Source: Anderseniella sp963787895 (GTDB taxonomy: Bacteria > Pseudomonadota > Alphaproteobacteria > Rhizobiales > Aestuariivirgaceae). Taken from it: a DNA stretch of 64,000 bases. Made by a program: the position numbers and the translations under genes. The DNA is taken from NCBI GenBank assembly GCA_963787895.1, contig CAWBEX010000001.1:564364-628363 (forward strand). The letters run 5' to 3'. Every line of letters begins with the position of its first letter. Position 1 is the first letter of the stretch. Shown here in pieces: positions 55,069 through 63,978 of the stretch. The notes under the pieces are model-generated. The model saw only the letters and a list, made by a program, of their open reading frames with translations, searched no databases and was not told where the DNA came from.

Positions 55069-56816
55069 TGCGCACCACCGGCCAGCTTCGCCTGCGCCTC
55101 GCGCTCCTTCAATACGCCGGCCCTGTACTTTTTCAACTCGGCATTGGACTTGTCGTCAAACAGCGGCGTTACACCCAACAAAGGCGCAATGCGGGCAATG
55201 ACGTTGCCGGCTGTAGGCACGGCATTCCAGCCTGAAGTTGCGTAGCCATGGGTCTCAGGCAGCGCCTGCGGCTCATCCAGCATGATCAGCATGGTATATT
55301 TCGGCTCATCCATCGGGAACGCACCAATGAACGAGTTCAGCCGGTGGTCCTTCGAGTAGCGGCCCTTGACAACCTTTTCAGCGGTGCCCGTCTTGCCGCC
55401 AACGCGATAACCCGGCACCCCGGCCTTGCCGGCCGTGCCCTCATCCACGTTCAACTTGAAGAGATAGCGCATGTCAGCACTTGTTGAAGGTTTGATCACT
55501 TGTGTTGCCAATGCGTCCGCAGTTTCCTTATCGCGTCGCAGAAGCGTCGGCGGAATCAATTTTCCACCATTGACAAGCGCTGCTGCAACCATGGCACCCT
55601 GCAATGGCTGTACGGCAAATCCGTGACCAAATGAGGCGGTGACAGTCACCAGCTTGCCCCAGCGCGGCGGCAGCAGCGGCTTGGCAGCTTCGGGCAGTTC
55701 GGTGGTCAGCCGGTCGAAGAAACCGAGCTTTCGCAAAAACGCCTGATGGTCCTCCTCGCCCACTTCGAGCGCCATCTTGCCGGTACCGATGTTGGAGGAA
55801 TACATGAAAATCTCGGGCACACTCAACACCCGCCGCTTGGCATGGAAATCGTTGATCCGGGCGCGCCCGATCACCAGCGGATACCGCGCATCATAACGCG
55901 ACTGCAACGTGGCGGTTCCCTTGTCGAGTGCCATCGCAAAGGTAACCGCCTTGATGACAGATCCGAGCTCGAAAACGCCCGCTGTCACGCGGTTGACGTT
56001 CTCGTCTTTCAGCGCATCTTTCGGATTGTTGGGGCTGTAGTCCGGCAGCGAAACCAGCGCCAGCACCTCCCCGGTGTAAGAGTTGAGCACTATGCCTGCA
56101 GCAGCCTTGGCCCTGAACTTGATGATCGACTTGCGCAACTCATCGGTGACCGCGTGCTGCACACGAACATCTATCGAGGTCTGCGCAGGCAGGCTGGCAG
56201 CGCGCGTGGTATCTGCAAGAGAGGCAGTATACAGCGCGCCCTGGTCATCAAGAAATTTCTCGATACCAGCGATGCCATGCGAATCCAGATCAACAGATCC
56301 CAGCACATGGGAAGCCAGCCTGCCCATCGGGTAGATCCGGCGCGTCTCGGCCCTGAAACCAACCCCTGGAATACCCATGTTGTGGATGAGTTCGCGCTCC
56401 GAGGGCGACACCTCGCGCTTGACCCACACGAAACGCCGTTTGCGGTTGCTCAATGCCTTGCGCAGCTTGACCGCATCGAGACGCGGCAAGGCGCCGGTGA
56501 GCAGTTCAACAGCCTCGTCAATATCGAGCATTTTGGCCGGGTCTGCATACAGCGATGAGACCGGAATGTCCGTGGCAAGCACATTGCCGTAACGGTCCGT
56601 GATGTCAGGCCGCGGTATGCGCACCTTGGCTTCATAGCGGTTTACGCCCGCCCCATGGCCGCCCTGCACGATGGTAAGCCAGCCGAGCTTGCCCACCAGC
56701 ACCGAAAAGCCCAGCACGAACCCGGCCATTACCAGGCGAAGACGCTTGTGCCCGCGCAAGGTGCCTGTTGCCGATGCATTCTGCTTGCTGGCGGATGGTG
56801 GAATGCTGGTGTTCAT
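55065..56816 (-). CDS. ftsI: Septal transpeptidase FtsI (PBP3)
   Basis: A 583-residue class B penicillin-binding protein that cross-links septal peptidoglycan with FtsW. One membrane helix (about 28-48), a non-penicillin-binding domain with RIPRPDITDRYGNVLA, then the transpeptidase motifs SVIK (286-289, active Ser286), SSN (340-342) and KTG (475-477). It overlaps ftsL and murE by 4 bases each. Confidence 0.97.
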   Translation of the reverse strand: MNTSIPPSASKQNASATGTLRGHKRLRLVMAGFVLGFSVLVGKLGWLTIVQGGHGAGVNRYEAKVRIPRPDITDRYGNVLATDIPVSSLYADPAKMLDIDEAVELLTGALPRLDAVKLRKALSNRKRRFVWVKREVSPSERELIHNMGIPGVGFRAETRRIYPMGRLASHVLGSVDLDSHGIAGIEKFLDDQGALYTASLADTTRAASLPAQTSIDVRVQHAVTDELRKSIIKFRAKAAAGIVLNSYTGEVLALVSLPDYSPNNPKDALKDENVNRVTAGVFELGSVIKAVTFAMALDKGTATLQSRYDARYPLVIGRARINDFHAKRRVLSVPEIFMYSSNIGTGKMALEVGEEDHQAFLRKLGFFDRLTTELPEAAKPLLPPRWGKLVTVTASFGHGFAVQPLQGAMVAAALVNGGKLIPPTLLRRDKETADALATQVIKPSTSADMRYLFKLNVDEGTAGKAGVPGYRVGGKTGTAEKVVKGRYSKDHRLNSFIGAFPMDEPKYTMLIMLDEPQALPETHGYATSGWNAVPTAGNVIARIAPLLGVTPLFDDKSNAELKKYRAGVLKEREAQAKLAGGAQ

Positions 56817-57169
56817 TGCATCATCCTCAGCAGGTCCGCCAGCGGATCTTCGCCCGCCGGTGTCTGTTCCGGCTTGACCTCCGGCGGCGGTGGCAGGTGT
56901 CCGGCGAGATCGCTCAGCCGAACCAATTGGTCGGGCAGCAACGGTCCCATAGAGAGGTGATCACGCGCCAGCACCTCCAGCCTGTCTGGCCGGGTTAGCA
57001 TGCTCCACTCAGCATTCAACAAGCCGATGAATTCGTACTCACCCTCAATCGTTGCATCGATCTTCGCAATTTGCCGCTCCAGCGATCTGGTCCTGTGTTC
57101 CAGCGTGTACAGCGCAAAGCCCGACGCAAGCACCGCGGCCACAAGTATGACATTGAGCAATCTCAGCAC
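56813..57169 (-). CDS. ftsL: Cell division protein FtsL
   Basis: A 118-residue bitopic protein: a short cytoplasmic N-terminus, membrane helix (about 4-21, LNVILVAAVLASGFALYTLE), then a coiled coil (RTRSLERQIAKIDATIEGEY) for FtsB/FtsQ binding. The C-terminal 30 residues are Pro-rich. Sequence identity is weak in this family; the identification rests on size, topology and its place between rsmH and ftsI, both of which it overlaps. Confidence 0.9.
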   Translation of the reverse strand: MLRLLNVILVAAVLASGFALYTLEHRTRSLERQIAKIDATIEGEYEFIGLLNAEWSMLTRPDRLEVLARDHLSMGPLLPDQLVRLSDLAGHLPPPPEVKPEQTPAGEDPLADLLRMMQ

Positions 57170-58173
57170 AGCGTCACCTCCCGGCCAAAGTCCTCAAGCG
57201 AAAACGGATGCGCCGGCGCTGCGGTGCGAACCCCCGCCCGCAACCGCGCAGACCGCGCACGTGGATTCTGCAGCGTCTCATCTTCACTGGCCACGATGCC
57301 GCCTCGCGCAATCTCTTCAAACGAAGGCTCAATCTCTTCGGCCTGAGGCTGATGCCGGGACGCGCGCGCCGCCCGCCCCGATCGGGCACCAAGGAAGCGC
57401 TTCACAATCCTGTCTTCCAGCGAATGGAATGTCACAACAGCCAGCCGGCCACCCGGTGCAAGCAGGCGCTCAGCCGCAACCAACGCTTCGGCCAGCTCCT
57501 TCAGTTCGGCATTGATATAGATGCGCAGGGCCTGGAATGTCCGGGTTGCGGGATGGATGGATGGCCCCTTTGACCTGGGTGGTCGGCCCAGCGTCTGTTC
57601 AATCACCCCGGCAAGATCAAGAGTGCCGGTAAACAGCTGGTCTTCGCGCCGTTTGACGATGGCCTTGGCAATTGCAAACGCGCGTTTTTCTTCGCCCAGC
57701 ACACCGATTATGTAGCGCAGATCACGCTCCTCAAACGAATTGACAATATCTGCGGCGCTGCGGCCGGACTGCTCCATGCGCATGTCGAGCGGGCCGTCTC
57801 GCATGAACGAAAACCCTCGACCCGCCTCATCCAGCTGCATGGACGACACCCCGACATCAAGGACTATACCGTTGACGCTGGTAATGCCGGCGGCCTGAAC
57901 GATGCTCTGCATTTCAGAAAATCGCCCCGCAACCAGTTGAAGCCGACCCTGGTAACGTTGCACCAAGCCAGCACCTGCGCGAATGGCATCAGGATCGCGG
58001 TCAATTGCGATCACCTTGCAGTTTGCAGCTTCCAGCAATGCAGCGGTGTATCCCCCCGCACCGAAGGTACCATCCACAAAGATTTCATTTTCTGCCGGGC
58101 ACAACACATCCAGCACCGGCTCCAGCAGGACCGGAACATGACGTTGCATTGACTGGCCATCAGGACAGATCAT
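57163..58173 (-). CDS. rsmH: 16S rRNA (cytosine-1402-N4) methyltransferase
   Basis: A 336-residue SAM enzyme (MraW) methylating C1402 of 16S rRNA. SAM loop DGTFGAGGYTAALLEA near 34, DRDPDAI, LDVGVSSMQLDEAGRGFSF, and THPATRTFQALRI-like IHPATRTFQALRIYIN; VTFHSLEDRIVKRF near the end. It is the first gene of the dcw block here, since mraZ is absent upstream. Confidence 0.97.
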   Translation of the reverse strand: MICPDGQSMQRHVPVLLEPVLDVLCPAENEIFVDGTFGAGGYTAALLEAANCKVIAIDRDPDAIRAGAGLVQRYQGRLQLVAGRFSEMQSIVQAAGITSVNGIVLDVGVSSMQLDEAGRGFSFMRDGPLDMRMEQSGRSAADIVNSFEERDLRYIIGVLGEEKRAFAIAKAIVKRREDQLFTGTLDLAGVIEQTLGRPPRSKGPSIHPATRTFQALRIYINAELKELAEALVAAERLLAPGGRLAVVTFHSLEDRIVKRFLGARSGRAARASRHQPQAEEIEPSFEEIARGGIVASEDETLQNPRARSARLRAGVRTAAPAHPFSLEDFGREVTLC

Positions 58174-58270
58174 CGGCTTCAGAATTTCCCACCAGTTTGG
58201 CGCAACAGTTTAATTGCGGCGCCAGCCGTTCAAAATGTTAACGAACGTTAGAACTTTGGAGCCGCGATGA

Positions 58271-58285
58271 TTAACAAACCGTTGA
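58271..58285. promoter_or_regulatory. CtrA-like box upstream of rsmH
   Basis: TTAA-CAAACCG-TTGA, which on the minus strand is TCAA-CGGTTTG-TTAA: one mismatch to TTAA-N7-TTAA. It lies about 98 bases before the rsmH start, in the intergenic region where the dcw promoter must be. A half-site pair TTAACGAACGTTAG is at 58229-58242. Confidence 0.35.
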
Positions 58286-58344
58286 AACGGTGACTCATTA
58301 TGCGCCGCAGATGGAAAAACCTGCCAATTTTGCAACACAAACAC

Positions 58345-58367
58345 GAAAACAGCCCCAAAAGGGGCTG
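58345..58367 (-). terminator. Rho-independent terminator of infA
   Basis: On the minus strand CAGCCCC-TTTT-GGGGCTG is followed by TTTTCG, 34 bases after the infA stop. It separates infA from the dcw block. Confidence 0.85.
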
Positions 58368-58400
58368 CTCAAACTGCAAATTGTCTGGTTGCGGTGCGCC

Positions 58401-58688
58401 TTACCGGCGGCCCGGACCACCAGGCCGGCGGCCCTGATTCTGCCCTGGAGGCGGAGGACCACCCTTGGTATCCTTGTGGCGAAACGTGATGCGGCCCTTG
58501 TCCAGATCGTAGGGTGTCATTTCTACGGTAACGCGGTCGCCAGCGATCGTGCGGATACGGAATTTCTTCATCTTGCCTGCGGTATAGGCGATGATTTCGT
58601 GATCGTTCTCGAGTTTTACCCGGAACCGCGAGTCCGGCAGGACTTCGGTAACAATACCTTCAAACTCAAGGACTTCTTCTTTCGACAT
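58401..58688 (-). CDS. infA: Translation initiation factor IF-1 (extended)
   Basis: A 95-residue S1-type OB-fold protein of the IF-1 family (MSKEEVLEFEGIVTEVLPDS, GKMKKFRIRTIAGDRVTVEM, YDLDKGRITFRHK). The usual length is 72; the extra 22 residues are a Pro/Gly/Arg tail (GGPPPPGQNQGRRPGGPGRR). Longer IF-1 copies occur in proteobacteria, and a second infA may exist elsewhere. It sits where mraZ is often found in related genomes, with its own terminator. Confidence 0.92.
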   Translation of the reverse strand: MSKEEVLEFEGIVTEVLPDSRFRVKLENDHEIIAYTAGKMKKFRIRTIAGDRVTVEMTPYDLDKGRITFRHKDTKGGPPPPGQNQGRRPGGPGRR

Positions 58689-58830
58689 AAGGTCACTTTC
58701 TTGCCAACTGTGTTGGCAGGTTCATACCCCTTTGCCGGTCAGCAATCAATTGCAATCGAAAAAACAACGCCATATCCCTGCGAGATGCAAGGCTGAGCAG
58801 TTCATCGCTGCGCCAGCTTCAGGGGGCTGG

Positions 58831-59043
58831 TCAGGCCTTCTGTATGTCGGTGGCCTGCTTGCCGCGGCCACGCGGATCGTCTTCAACAATGAAGCTCACT
58901 TTTTCACCATCAGCCAGGCCATCAAGACCCGAACGCTGCACGGAAGTGATATGGACGAACACATCCTTGTCACCATTGTCGGGGGCAATGAAGCCGAAGC
59001 CTTTCTGGGTGTTGAAGAACTTGACGGTGCCATTGACACGCAT
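58831..59043 (-). CDS. cspA: Cold shock protein (CspA family)
   Basis: A 70-residue cold-shock domain with RNP1 KGFGFIAP and RNP2 VFVHI, binding single-stranded RNA and DNA. Such proteins act as RNA chaperones. A long leader (about 165 bases from the predicted promoter) precedes it, as is usual for cold-shock mRNAs. Confidence 0.95.
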   Translation of the reverse strand: MRVNGTVKFFNTQKGFGFIAPDNGDKDVFVHITSVQRSGLDGLADGEKVSFIVEDDPRGRGKQATDIQKA

Positions 59044-59212
59044 GGGGATAATTCCTTTCCCGCTCCTGTTTGGAATGACCAGTCCGGCTCTGCGGTCTTG
59101 CCGGTCTCCGGGCGCACTCGGGAAAGCAGTCTTGCCTCAAACTAGAGAACGAAGGTCCAATCCGGTCGTCACTGGGCACACCCATTCCAAGTTCAGTGTG
59201 CCGGTAGACCCG

Positions 59213-59241
59213 ATGATAGGCGAGATCGCACCTGAGGGCAA
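59213..59241 (-). promoter_or_regulatory. Likely promoter of the cold-shock gene
   Basis: On the minus strand TTGCCC (59241-59236) and TATCAT (59218-59213) are 17 bases apart. It would give a 5' leader of about 165 bases before the cold-shock start at 59043. Confidence 0.45.
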
Positions 59242-59283
59242 TTCAAACTGCGATGAAGATTTCACGATTGCAGGTTGAAACAT

Positions 59284-59703
<420 letters not shown>

Positions 59704-59846
59704 ATGTGGATACTGTAGCACAGTCATGCACCCGATGCACCCATTGCCAATATGTACAAATGCAACCAAATCGTGCAAAATTGCATACCAAGCAAATCGG
59801 AACGCAGTCATTCCTGGCGAGAAGGTTCCGAAACAGCGGCAAGAGC

Positions 59847-60239
59847 ATGAATGGGGCTGACACACGGGTTCGTATTTTGCAGGTGGATGACGATCCACTG
59901 TTCAATGCTGTGCTTCTTCAGCACTTCTCCCGACACCAGAATGTAGACCTTGACCAGGTTACCAGTATTGCCGCAGCCGAACAAAGACTGACGCAAGGCT
60001 CTGTCGTTGACGTGCTGTTACTCGATTTGTCCCTGCCTGACAGGGACGGCTTCGAATACCTCAGCACGCTGTCTTCTGCTGGCTTTCAAGGCAAGCTGAT
60101 AATCGTGTCCAGCCAACCGCGCTCGGTTGTGGACATGGCCGAAACCATGGCCAACAGCCTCAAGCTGAACGTGGCACTTGTTGTTGAAAAGCCGTTGTCA
60201 CCTGACAAGCTGGCGAGACTTGACAAAGCAATTCTATGA
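59847..60239 (+). CDS. Single-domain response regulator
   Basis: A 130-residue receiver domain with no output domain: acidic pocket DDD (14-16), phospho-acceptor Asp60 (LLLDLSLPDRDG), Ser of IIVSS and Lys of VEKPLSP. It is likely a phosphorelay intermediate or acts by protein binding. No histidine kinase is in the window. The start ATG 59847 is preferred because the frame upstream runs through rnpB. It is convergent with the amidase gene and overlaps its end by 6 bases. Confidence 0.88.
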   Translation: MNGADTRVRILQVDDDPLFNAVLLQHFSRHQNVDLDQVTSIAAAEQRLTQGSVVDVLLLDLSLPDRDGFEYLSTLSSAGFQGKLIIVSSQPRSVVDMAETMANSLKLNVALVVEKPLSPDKLARLDKAIL

Positions 60240-60983
60240 CACAGCCAGCCGCTCCAGCAGCGTATTGAGGATTGCCTGCGTCTCGGCATCCGCCACCCCA
60301 TCGCACTGGTGCTGTCTGAAGTGCATTTGAAACGCATGCACAACAGTGGCCGTTGAACTGTCGTACAAACCGGTGACATCCATGTTGTAGCCAAACGCGG
60401 CAAGACCGTGCTGCAACTCCGCAACATGCTTGCCTTCATCGTCTGGTCGCATCACCGCCAGGGCAGACGTCAGGCCAGCCGGCACGTGCATCCCGACACC
60501 GTCTGCGGCCAACTCCCTCCACGGAAATTTTTCACCGGGGTCCACCTTGCGCCCCGGCGCCACATCAGAGTGGCCGAGCACCTGGTGCGGCGGGATCGCG
60601 TGGCGCGACATGATATCTTTCGACAACGCCAAAACGGCTGCAATCTGCACGTGCGGAAAGTCGTGATAGTCATCGCCATGGCCGGGGTTGCAGATCTCGA
60701 TGCCAATGGAGCGTGAATTGATGTCGCTGCCCCCTTGCCACGACGACTTGCCCGCGTGCCAGGCGCGCTTGTCTTCGCCCACCATCTGCACGATGCGGCC
60801 GTCTTCGCGCACCATGTAATGACATGACACCTCGCGCTCGCCGCTGGTCAGTATCTCCAGGGCAAATTCTTCCGTAGGAACGCCGGTATAATGCATCAGC
60901 AGGATGTCCGGCCAGGCACCGCCGGCACGCTCATTGAAGTTGACAGCGTCAATTCGTTCATGCGGCAGGCTTGTCCAGCTCAC
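60234..60983 (-). CDS. AmpD-like N-acetylmuramoyl-L-alanine amidase
   Basis: A 249-residue zinc amidase. The amidase_2 domain has His31 (LLMHYTG), His138 and Asp148 (GHSDVAPGRKVDPG) as zinc ligands, and WHAGKSSWQGG. The C-terminal about 65 residues form a peptidoglycan-binding domain (VAELQHGLAAFGYNMDVTG). No signal peptide, so it probably works on recycled muropeptides in the cytoplasm or at the membrane. The start is GTG, overlapping the TerB/DnaJ gene stop (GTGA). Its neighbours are common in Rhizobiales upstream of the dcw cluster. Confidence 0.9.
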   Translation of the reverse strand: MSWTSLPHERIDAVNFNERAGGAWPDILLMHYTGVPTEEFALEILTSGEREVSCHYMVREDGRIVQMVGEDKRAWHAGKSSWQGGSDINSRSIGIEICNPGHGDDYHDFPHVQIAAVLALSKDIMSRHAIPPHQVLGHSDVAPGRKVDPGEKFPWRELAADGVGMHVPAGLTSALAVMRPDDEGKHVAELQHGLAAFGYNMDVTGLYDSSTATVVHAFQMHFRQHQCDGVADAETQAILNTLLERLAVS

Positions 60984-61672
60984 AGGCCCCGTTCCCTCTC
61001 GACCTGTTCCCAGGCTTCGGTGATCCTTGCCAGTCTGGAAGTGGCAATGCTGACTGCCTCTTCCGGCATGCCGGCAGCAATGTGCACGTCAGGGTGGTTT
61101 TCCTTCACCAGCTTGCGGTAATGCGACTTGAGATCAACATCGCTGGTCTCGCAGTCAATTCCGAGAATGCTGTAAGGGTCATTGTCAGTGCCGCGTAGGT
61201 TTCGTGACCGGATACAGCCGAAGCGTGCTTCCAGACCAAAAATCCGTGCAACTTCCTCCAGGAACACAAGCTCCTGCTCACCCACATCACCGTCTGCGCG
61301 GGCAATGTGAAACAGACCGTCAATCAGGTCTTCCAGCACCTGGGGCTGTTGCTTGAACAGGCGAGCGATCTTGCGCGCATAACTGTCAAATCCGGCCACG
61401 TCCTGCTTGGCCAGATTGAACACCCGCGCCACATTTTCAGTTTCTTCCGGGTGCACCACGAAGATTTCGCGAAAGGCATTGATCTCCGCCTGGGAAACGA
61501 GACCATCGGCCTTGGCCATCTTGGCGGAAAGCGCAATCACTCCGATGGTGAAGGCGACCGACTTTTGCGGATCGCGCATTTCTGCAGGCGCGCCGACAAT
61601 ACGAGCCAGTGCCTCGGAGACACTGTCGCCAACAGCCTGAAGAATTTCGGTAATGCGCGTCCATATACTCAT
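60980..61672 (-). CDS. TerB / DnaJ-domain protein (DjlA-like)
   Basis: A 230-residue protein. An N-terminal TerB-like helical domain (about 40-150, QKSVAFTIGVIALSAKMAKADG) is followed by a J domain with HPD at 193-195, which would stimulate DnaK. Unlike E. coli DjlA there is no strong membrane helix. ATG 61672 gives MSIWTRITEILQ; ATG 61699 would add nine residues. It is coupled to the amidase. Confidence 0.9.
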   Translation of the reverse strand: MSIWTRITEILQAVGDSVSEALARIVGAPAEMRDPQKSVAFTIGVIALSAKMAKADGLVSQAEINAFREIFVVHPEETENVARVFNLAKQDVAGFDSYARKIARLFKQQPQVLEDLIDGLFHIARADGDVGEQELVFLEEVARIFGLEARFGCIRSRNLRGTDNDPYSILGIDCETSDVDLKSHYRKLVKENHPDVHIAAGMPEEAVSIATSRLARITEAWEQVERERGL

Positions 61673-61740
61673 TGCTTGCAAGCTTACCTCAACATTCATA
61701 CGGTTCGCACCTGTTTCCAGACGCGTATGACAAAGATTTC

Positions 61741-62601
61741 ATGACCGACACAACCAAGGGGTATCTGCTGGCATTTGCCGGGGTGGTCATATTTGGCCTG
61801 ACGCTGCCGTTTACCCGTATTGCCGTGGCCGAACTGCCTCCGGTGTTTGTCGGGCTGGGGCGCGCACTGGTTGCAGCAGGTATTGCAGCCATCATGCTTG
61901 CAATGACGAACTCACCCCGCCCTGTCCGTCGCGACGTTTTCAGACTGCTTCTGGCGGGCTGCGGTGTGGTCATTGGCTTTCCCCTGTTTACAGCCATCGC
62001 CATGCAGACGGCGCCTGCCAGCCATGGCGGCGTGGTGCTGGGCATCCTGCCGCTGGCAACGGCGGCTGCGGCCATCGTGTTTGCAGGCGAAAAACCTTCC
62101 GCAAGGTTCTGGGCATGGGGCGTGACCGGAGCAGCGGCCGTAGTGGCCTTCTCACTGTTGAACGCTGGCGGCACGGAGTTTCATACCGCCGATTTGTGGC
62201 TGGTTGCCGCCATCATAGCGGCCTCAGTCGGCTATGCGATTTCGGGCGACATGGCAAGGCGGCTTGGCGGCTGGCAGGTGATTTCATGGATCCTGCTGAT
62301 CATGGTGCCGGTCATCGCCCTGCCCGTCATGTTCACCCTGCCGCAGGTCAACTGGGGTGCATCGGCAAATGCCTGGTGGGCATTTGCCTATGTGGCGGTG
62401 TTCTCGCAGTTTCTCGGGTTTTTCTTCTGGAACAGCGGCATGGCGCTGGCAGGCGTGGCCAAGGCAGGCCAGGTGCAACTGTTGCAGATATTCGTCACGC
62501 TTGCCGGCTCATGGGTGCTGCTGGGCGAGCCTGTCACGGCGATGCTGGCAGGCTTTGCGGTGGTGGTTGTGTTGTGTGTGTGGATGGGGCGGAGGGCGTG
62601 A
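61741..62601 (+). CDS. DMT-superfamily transporter (EamA family)
   Basis: A 286-residue membrane protein with ten hydrophobic helices in two EamA repeats (LAFAGVVIFGLTLPFTRIAV and, in the second half, WLVAAIIAASVGYAISGDM). Such carriers export amino acids, drugs or metabolites; the substrate is unknown. The start ATG 61741 gives the normal N-terminus. It is divergent from the TerB/DnaJ gene and followed by an IS3-family element. Confidence 0.88.
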   Translation: MTDTTKGYLLAFAGVVIFGLTLPFTRIAVAELPPVFVGLGRALVAAGIAAIMLAMTNSPRPVRRDVFRLLLAGCGVVIGFPLFTAIAMQTAPASHGGVVLGILPLATAAAAIVFAGEKPSARFWAWGVTGAAAVVAFSLLNAGGTEFHTADLWLVAAIIAASVGYAISGDMARRLGGWQVISWILLIMVPVIALPVMFTLPQVNWGASANAWWAFAYVAVFSQFLGFFFWNSGMALAGVAKAGQVQLLQIFVTLAGSWVLLGEPVTAMLAGFAVVVVLCVWMGRRA

Positions 62602-62764
62602 GGGGCATTGAGAGCAGCAATGCCAACGCAGCGGCCACGGTACGATTTACCGCAAATGGCTAAAATGGTCGGGGGGCGGACTTTCGGTGCGCATTGAACT
62701 AAAGGCAGCTATGTGGACATTGCAGGCATTTGATCAATAGCTACTGGGCGGCTCGAAACTGGCC

Positions 62765-62786
62765 TGCTGCCGGTTCAGTAGACACC
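62765..62786 (+). repeat. Left terminal inverted repeat of the IS
   Basis: TGCTGCCGGTTCAGTAGACAC pairs with the right end at 63979-64000 (11 matches in a row, then a GACAC match). The orfB stop lies within it. Confidence 0.8.
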
Positions 62787-63656
62787 ATCCTTAGCTAATC
62801 CTGCTTTTCTTTCGAACTCAACAGGGCTGACATATCCCAGTGTCGAATGCCGTCGTTTGGGATTGTAGAAGCATTCGATGTAGTCGAACACATCCGCCCT
62901 GGCTTGGTCGCGTGTCCGATATACCTTGTGTGCTATTCGTTCTGTCTTCAGCGACGAGAAGAAACTCTCCATTGCTGCATTGTCCCAGACATTGCCAGAC
63001 CGGCTCATTGAGCAGGTGACGCCATTGTCATCCATAAGTCTCCTGAACTGCTCGCTGGTGTACTGGCTGCCCTGATCGGAATGATGCAGCACCGCGTCTG
63101 GCCTGCCCCGCCGCCAGACGGCCATGAGAAGTGCATCCGTGACCAGTTGGGCGGTCATTGTTGCGCTCATGGACCAGCCAACGACACGCCTTGAGAACAG
63201 GTCAATCACCGCTGCTACATAAAGCCAGCCCTCAGCTGTCCAGATGTAGGTAAAGTCGGCGATCCACTTTTTGTTTGGTGCCAAGGCCGTGAACTCGCGG
63301 TTCAGCACGTTGGGAGCAATCGCACTGGTGATCCGTTGTCCGGCATCAGTCGGCAAGCCCCGCCGTCGTGGCCGGGACTTGAGAGCGTTCTTGCGCATCA
63401 GGCGTTCAACACGATGGAGGCCACAAGAAAATCCCGTGGCCAGAACATCATGCCAGACACGGCGTGCTCCATAGGTCCGGTCACTGGCGAGGAAGCTGGA
63501 TCGAATGGACGCTGTCAACTTCTCATCATAAAGGCTTCGCTGACTGGGGCTGCGCGTCAGCCAGGCATGGAACCCGGACCGAGATACATCCAGCGCCTTG
63601 CACAGCCATGCCACCGGCCAGATCGAACGGTGCTTCGCGACAAAGGCGAACCTCAT
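62775..63656 (-). CDS. IS3-family transposase OrfB (DDE integrase domain)
   Basis: A 293-residue catalytic part with an rve integrase core. The DDE triad is Asp134 (IADFTYIW), Asp194 (HHSDQGSQY) and Glu230 (AAMESFFSSLK), with exactly 35 residues between the last two. The N-terminal part has the HTH_21-type region (YGARRVWHDVLA). It starts by an ATGA overlap with orfA, but the active enzyme is the OrfAB fusion made by frameshifting. Confidence 0.95.
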   Translation of the reverse strand: MRFAFVAKHRSIWPVAWLCKALDVSRSGFHAWLTRSPSQRSLYDEKLTASIRSSFLASDRTYGARRVWHDVLATGFSCGLHRVERLMRKNALKSRPRRRGLPTDAGQRITSAIAPNVLNREFTALAPNKKWIADFTYIWTAEGWLYVAAVIDLFSRRVVGWSMSATMTAQLVTDALLMAVWRRGRPDAVLHHSDQGSQYTSEQFRRLMDDNGVTCSMSRSGNVWDNAAMESFFSSLKTERIAHKVYRTRDQARADVFDYIECFYNPKRRHSTLGYVSPVEFERKAGLAKDGVY

Positions 63657-63943
63657 GTCACTTCCCTCGCGAAGTAGGCTGCGGCCTTTTTTAGGATGTC
63701 GCGCTCCGCCTTGAGCCTGGCGACTTCCTTGCGCAACCGGGCAATCTCAAGCTGCTCCGACTTCAATTGCCCCTGACCGGGAAAAGCATGCGCAGGATCA
63801 CTCCCAAGTTCCTTTACCCATCGCCTCAACACATTGTCATTTACATCAAGGTCACGCGCTGCCTGGGCAATCGCTACACCGTGTGTACTCACCAGGTTTA
63901 CTGCCTCGAGCTTGAACTCGCGGCTGAACGTCCTTCTTGCCAT
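63653..63943 (-). CDS. IS3-family transposase OrfA (helix-turn-helix)
   Basis: A 96-residue DNA-binding part: HTH_8-type region (FSREFKLEAVNLVSTHGVAI, VNDNVLRRWVKELG), then a leucine-zipper coiled coil (LKSEQLEIARLRKEVARLKA). It recognises the inverted repeats and multimerises. Its end contains the slippery site for fusion to OrfB. Confidence 0.95.
   Translation of the reverse strand: MARRTFSREFKLEAVNLVSTHGVAIAQAARDLDVNDNVLRRWVKELGSDPAHAFPGQGQLKSEQLEIARLRKEVARLKAERDILKKAAAYFAREVT
63686..63692 (-). other. Programmed -1 frameshift site (A AAA AAG)
   Basis: In orfA the codons CTA AAA AAG form the slippery heptamer A-AAA-AAG in the right phase. A -1 slip reads GRSLLREGSD and continues directly into the orfB frame at MRFAF, with no stop. 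This gives the OrfAB transposase. Confidence 0.85.
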
Positions 63944-63978
63944 TTGAAATCTCCAGTTCCATCAAAACACCTTAACTC

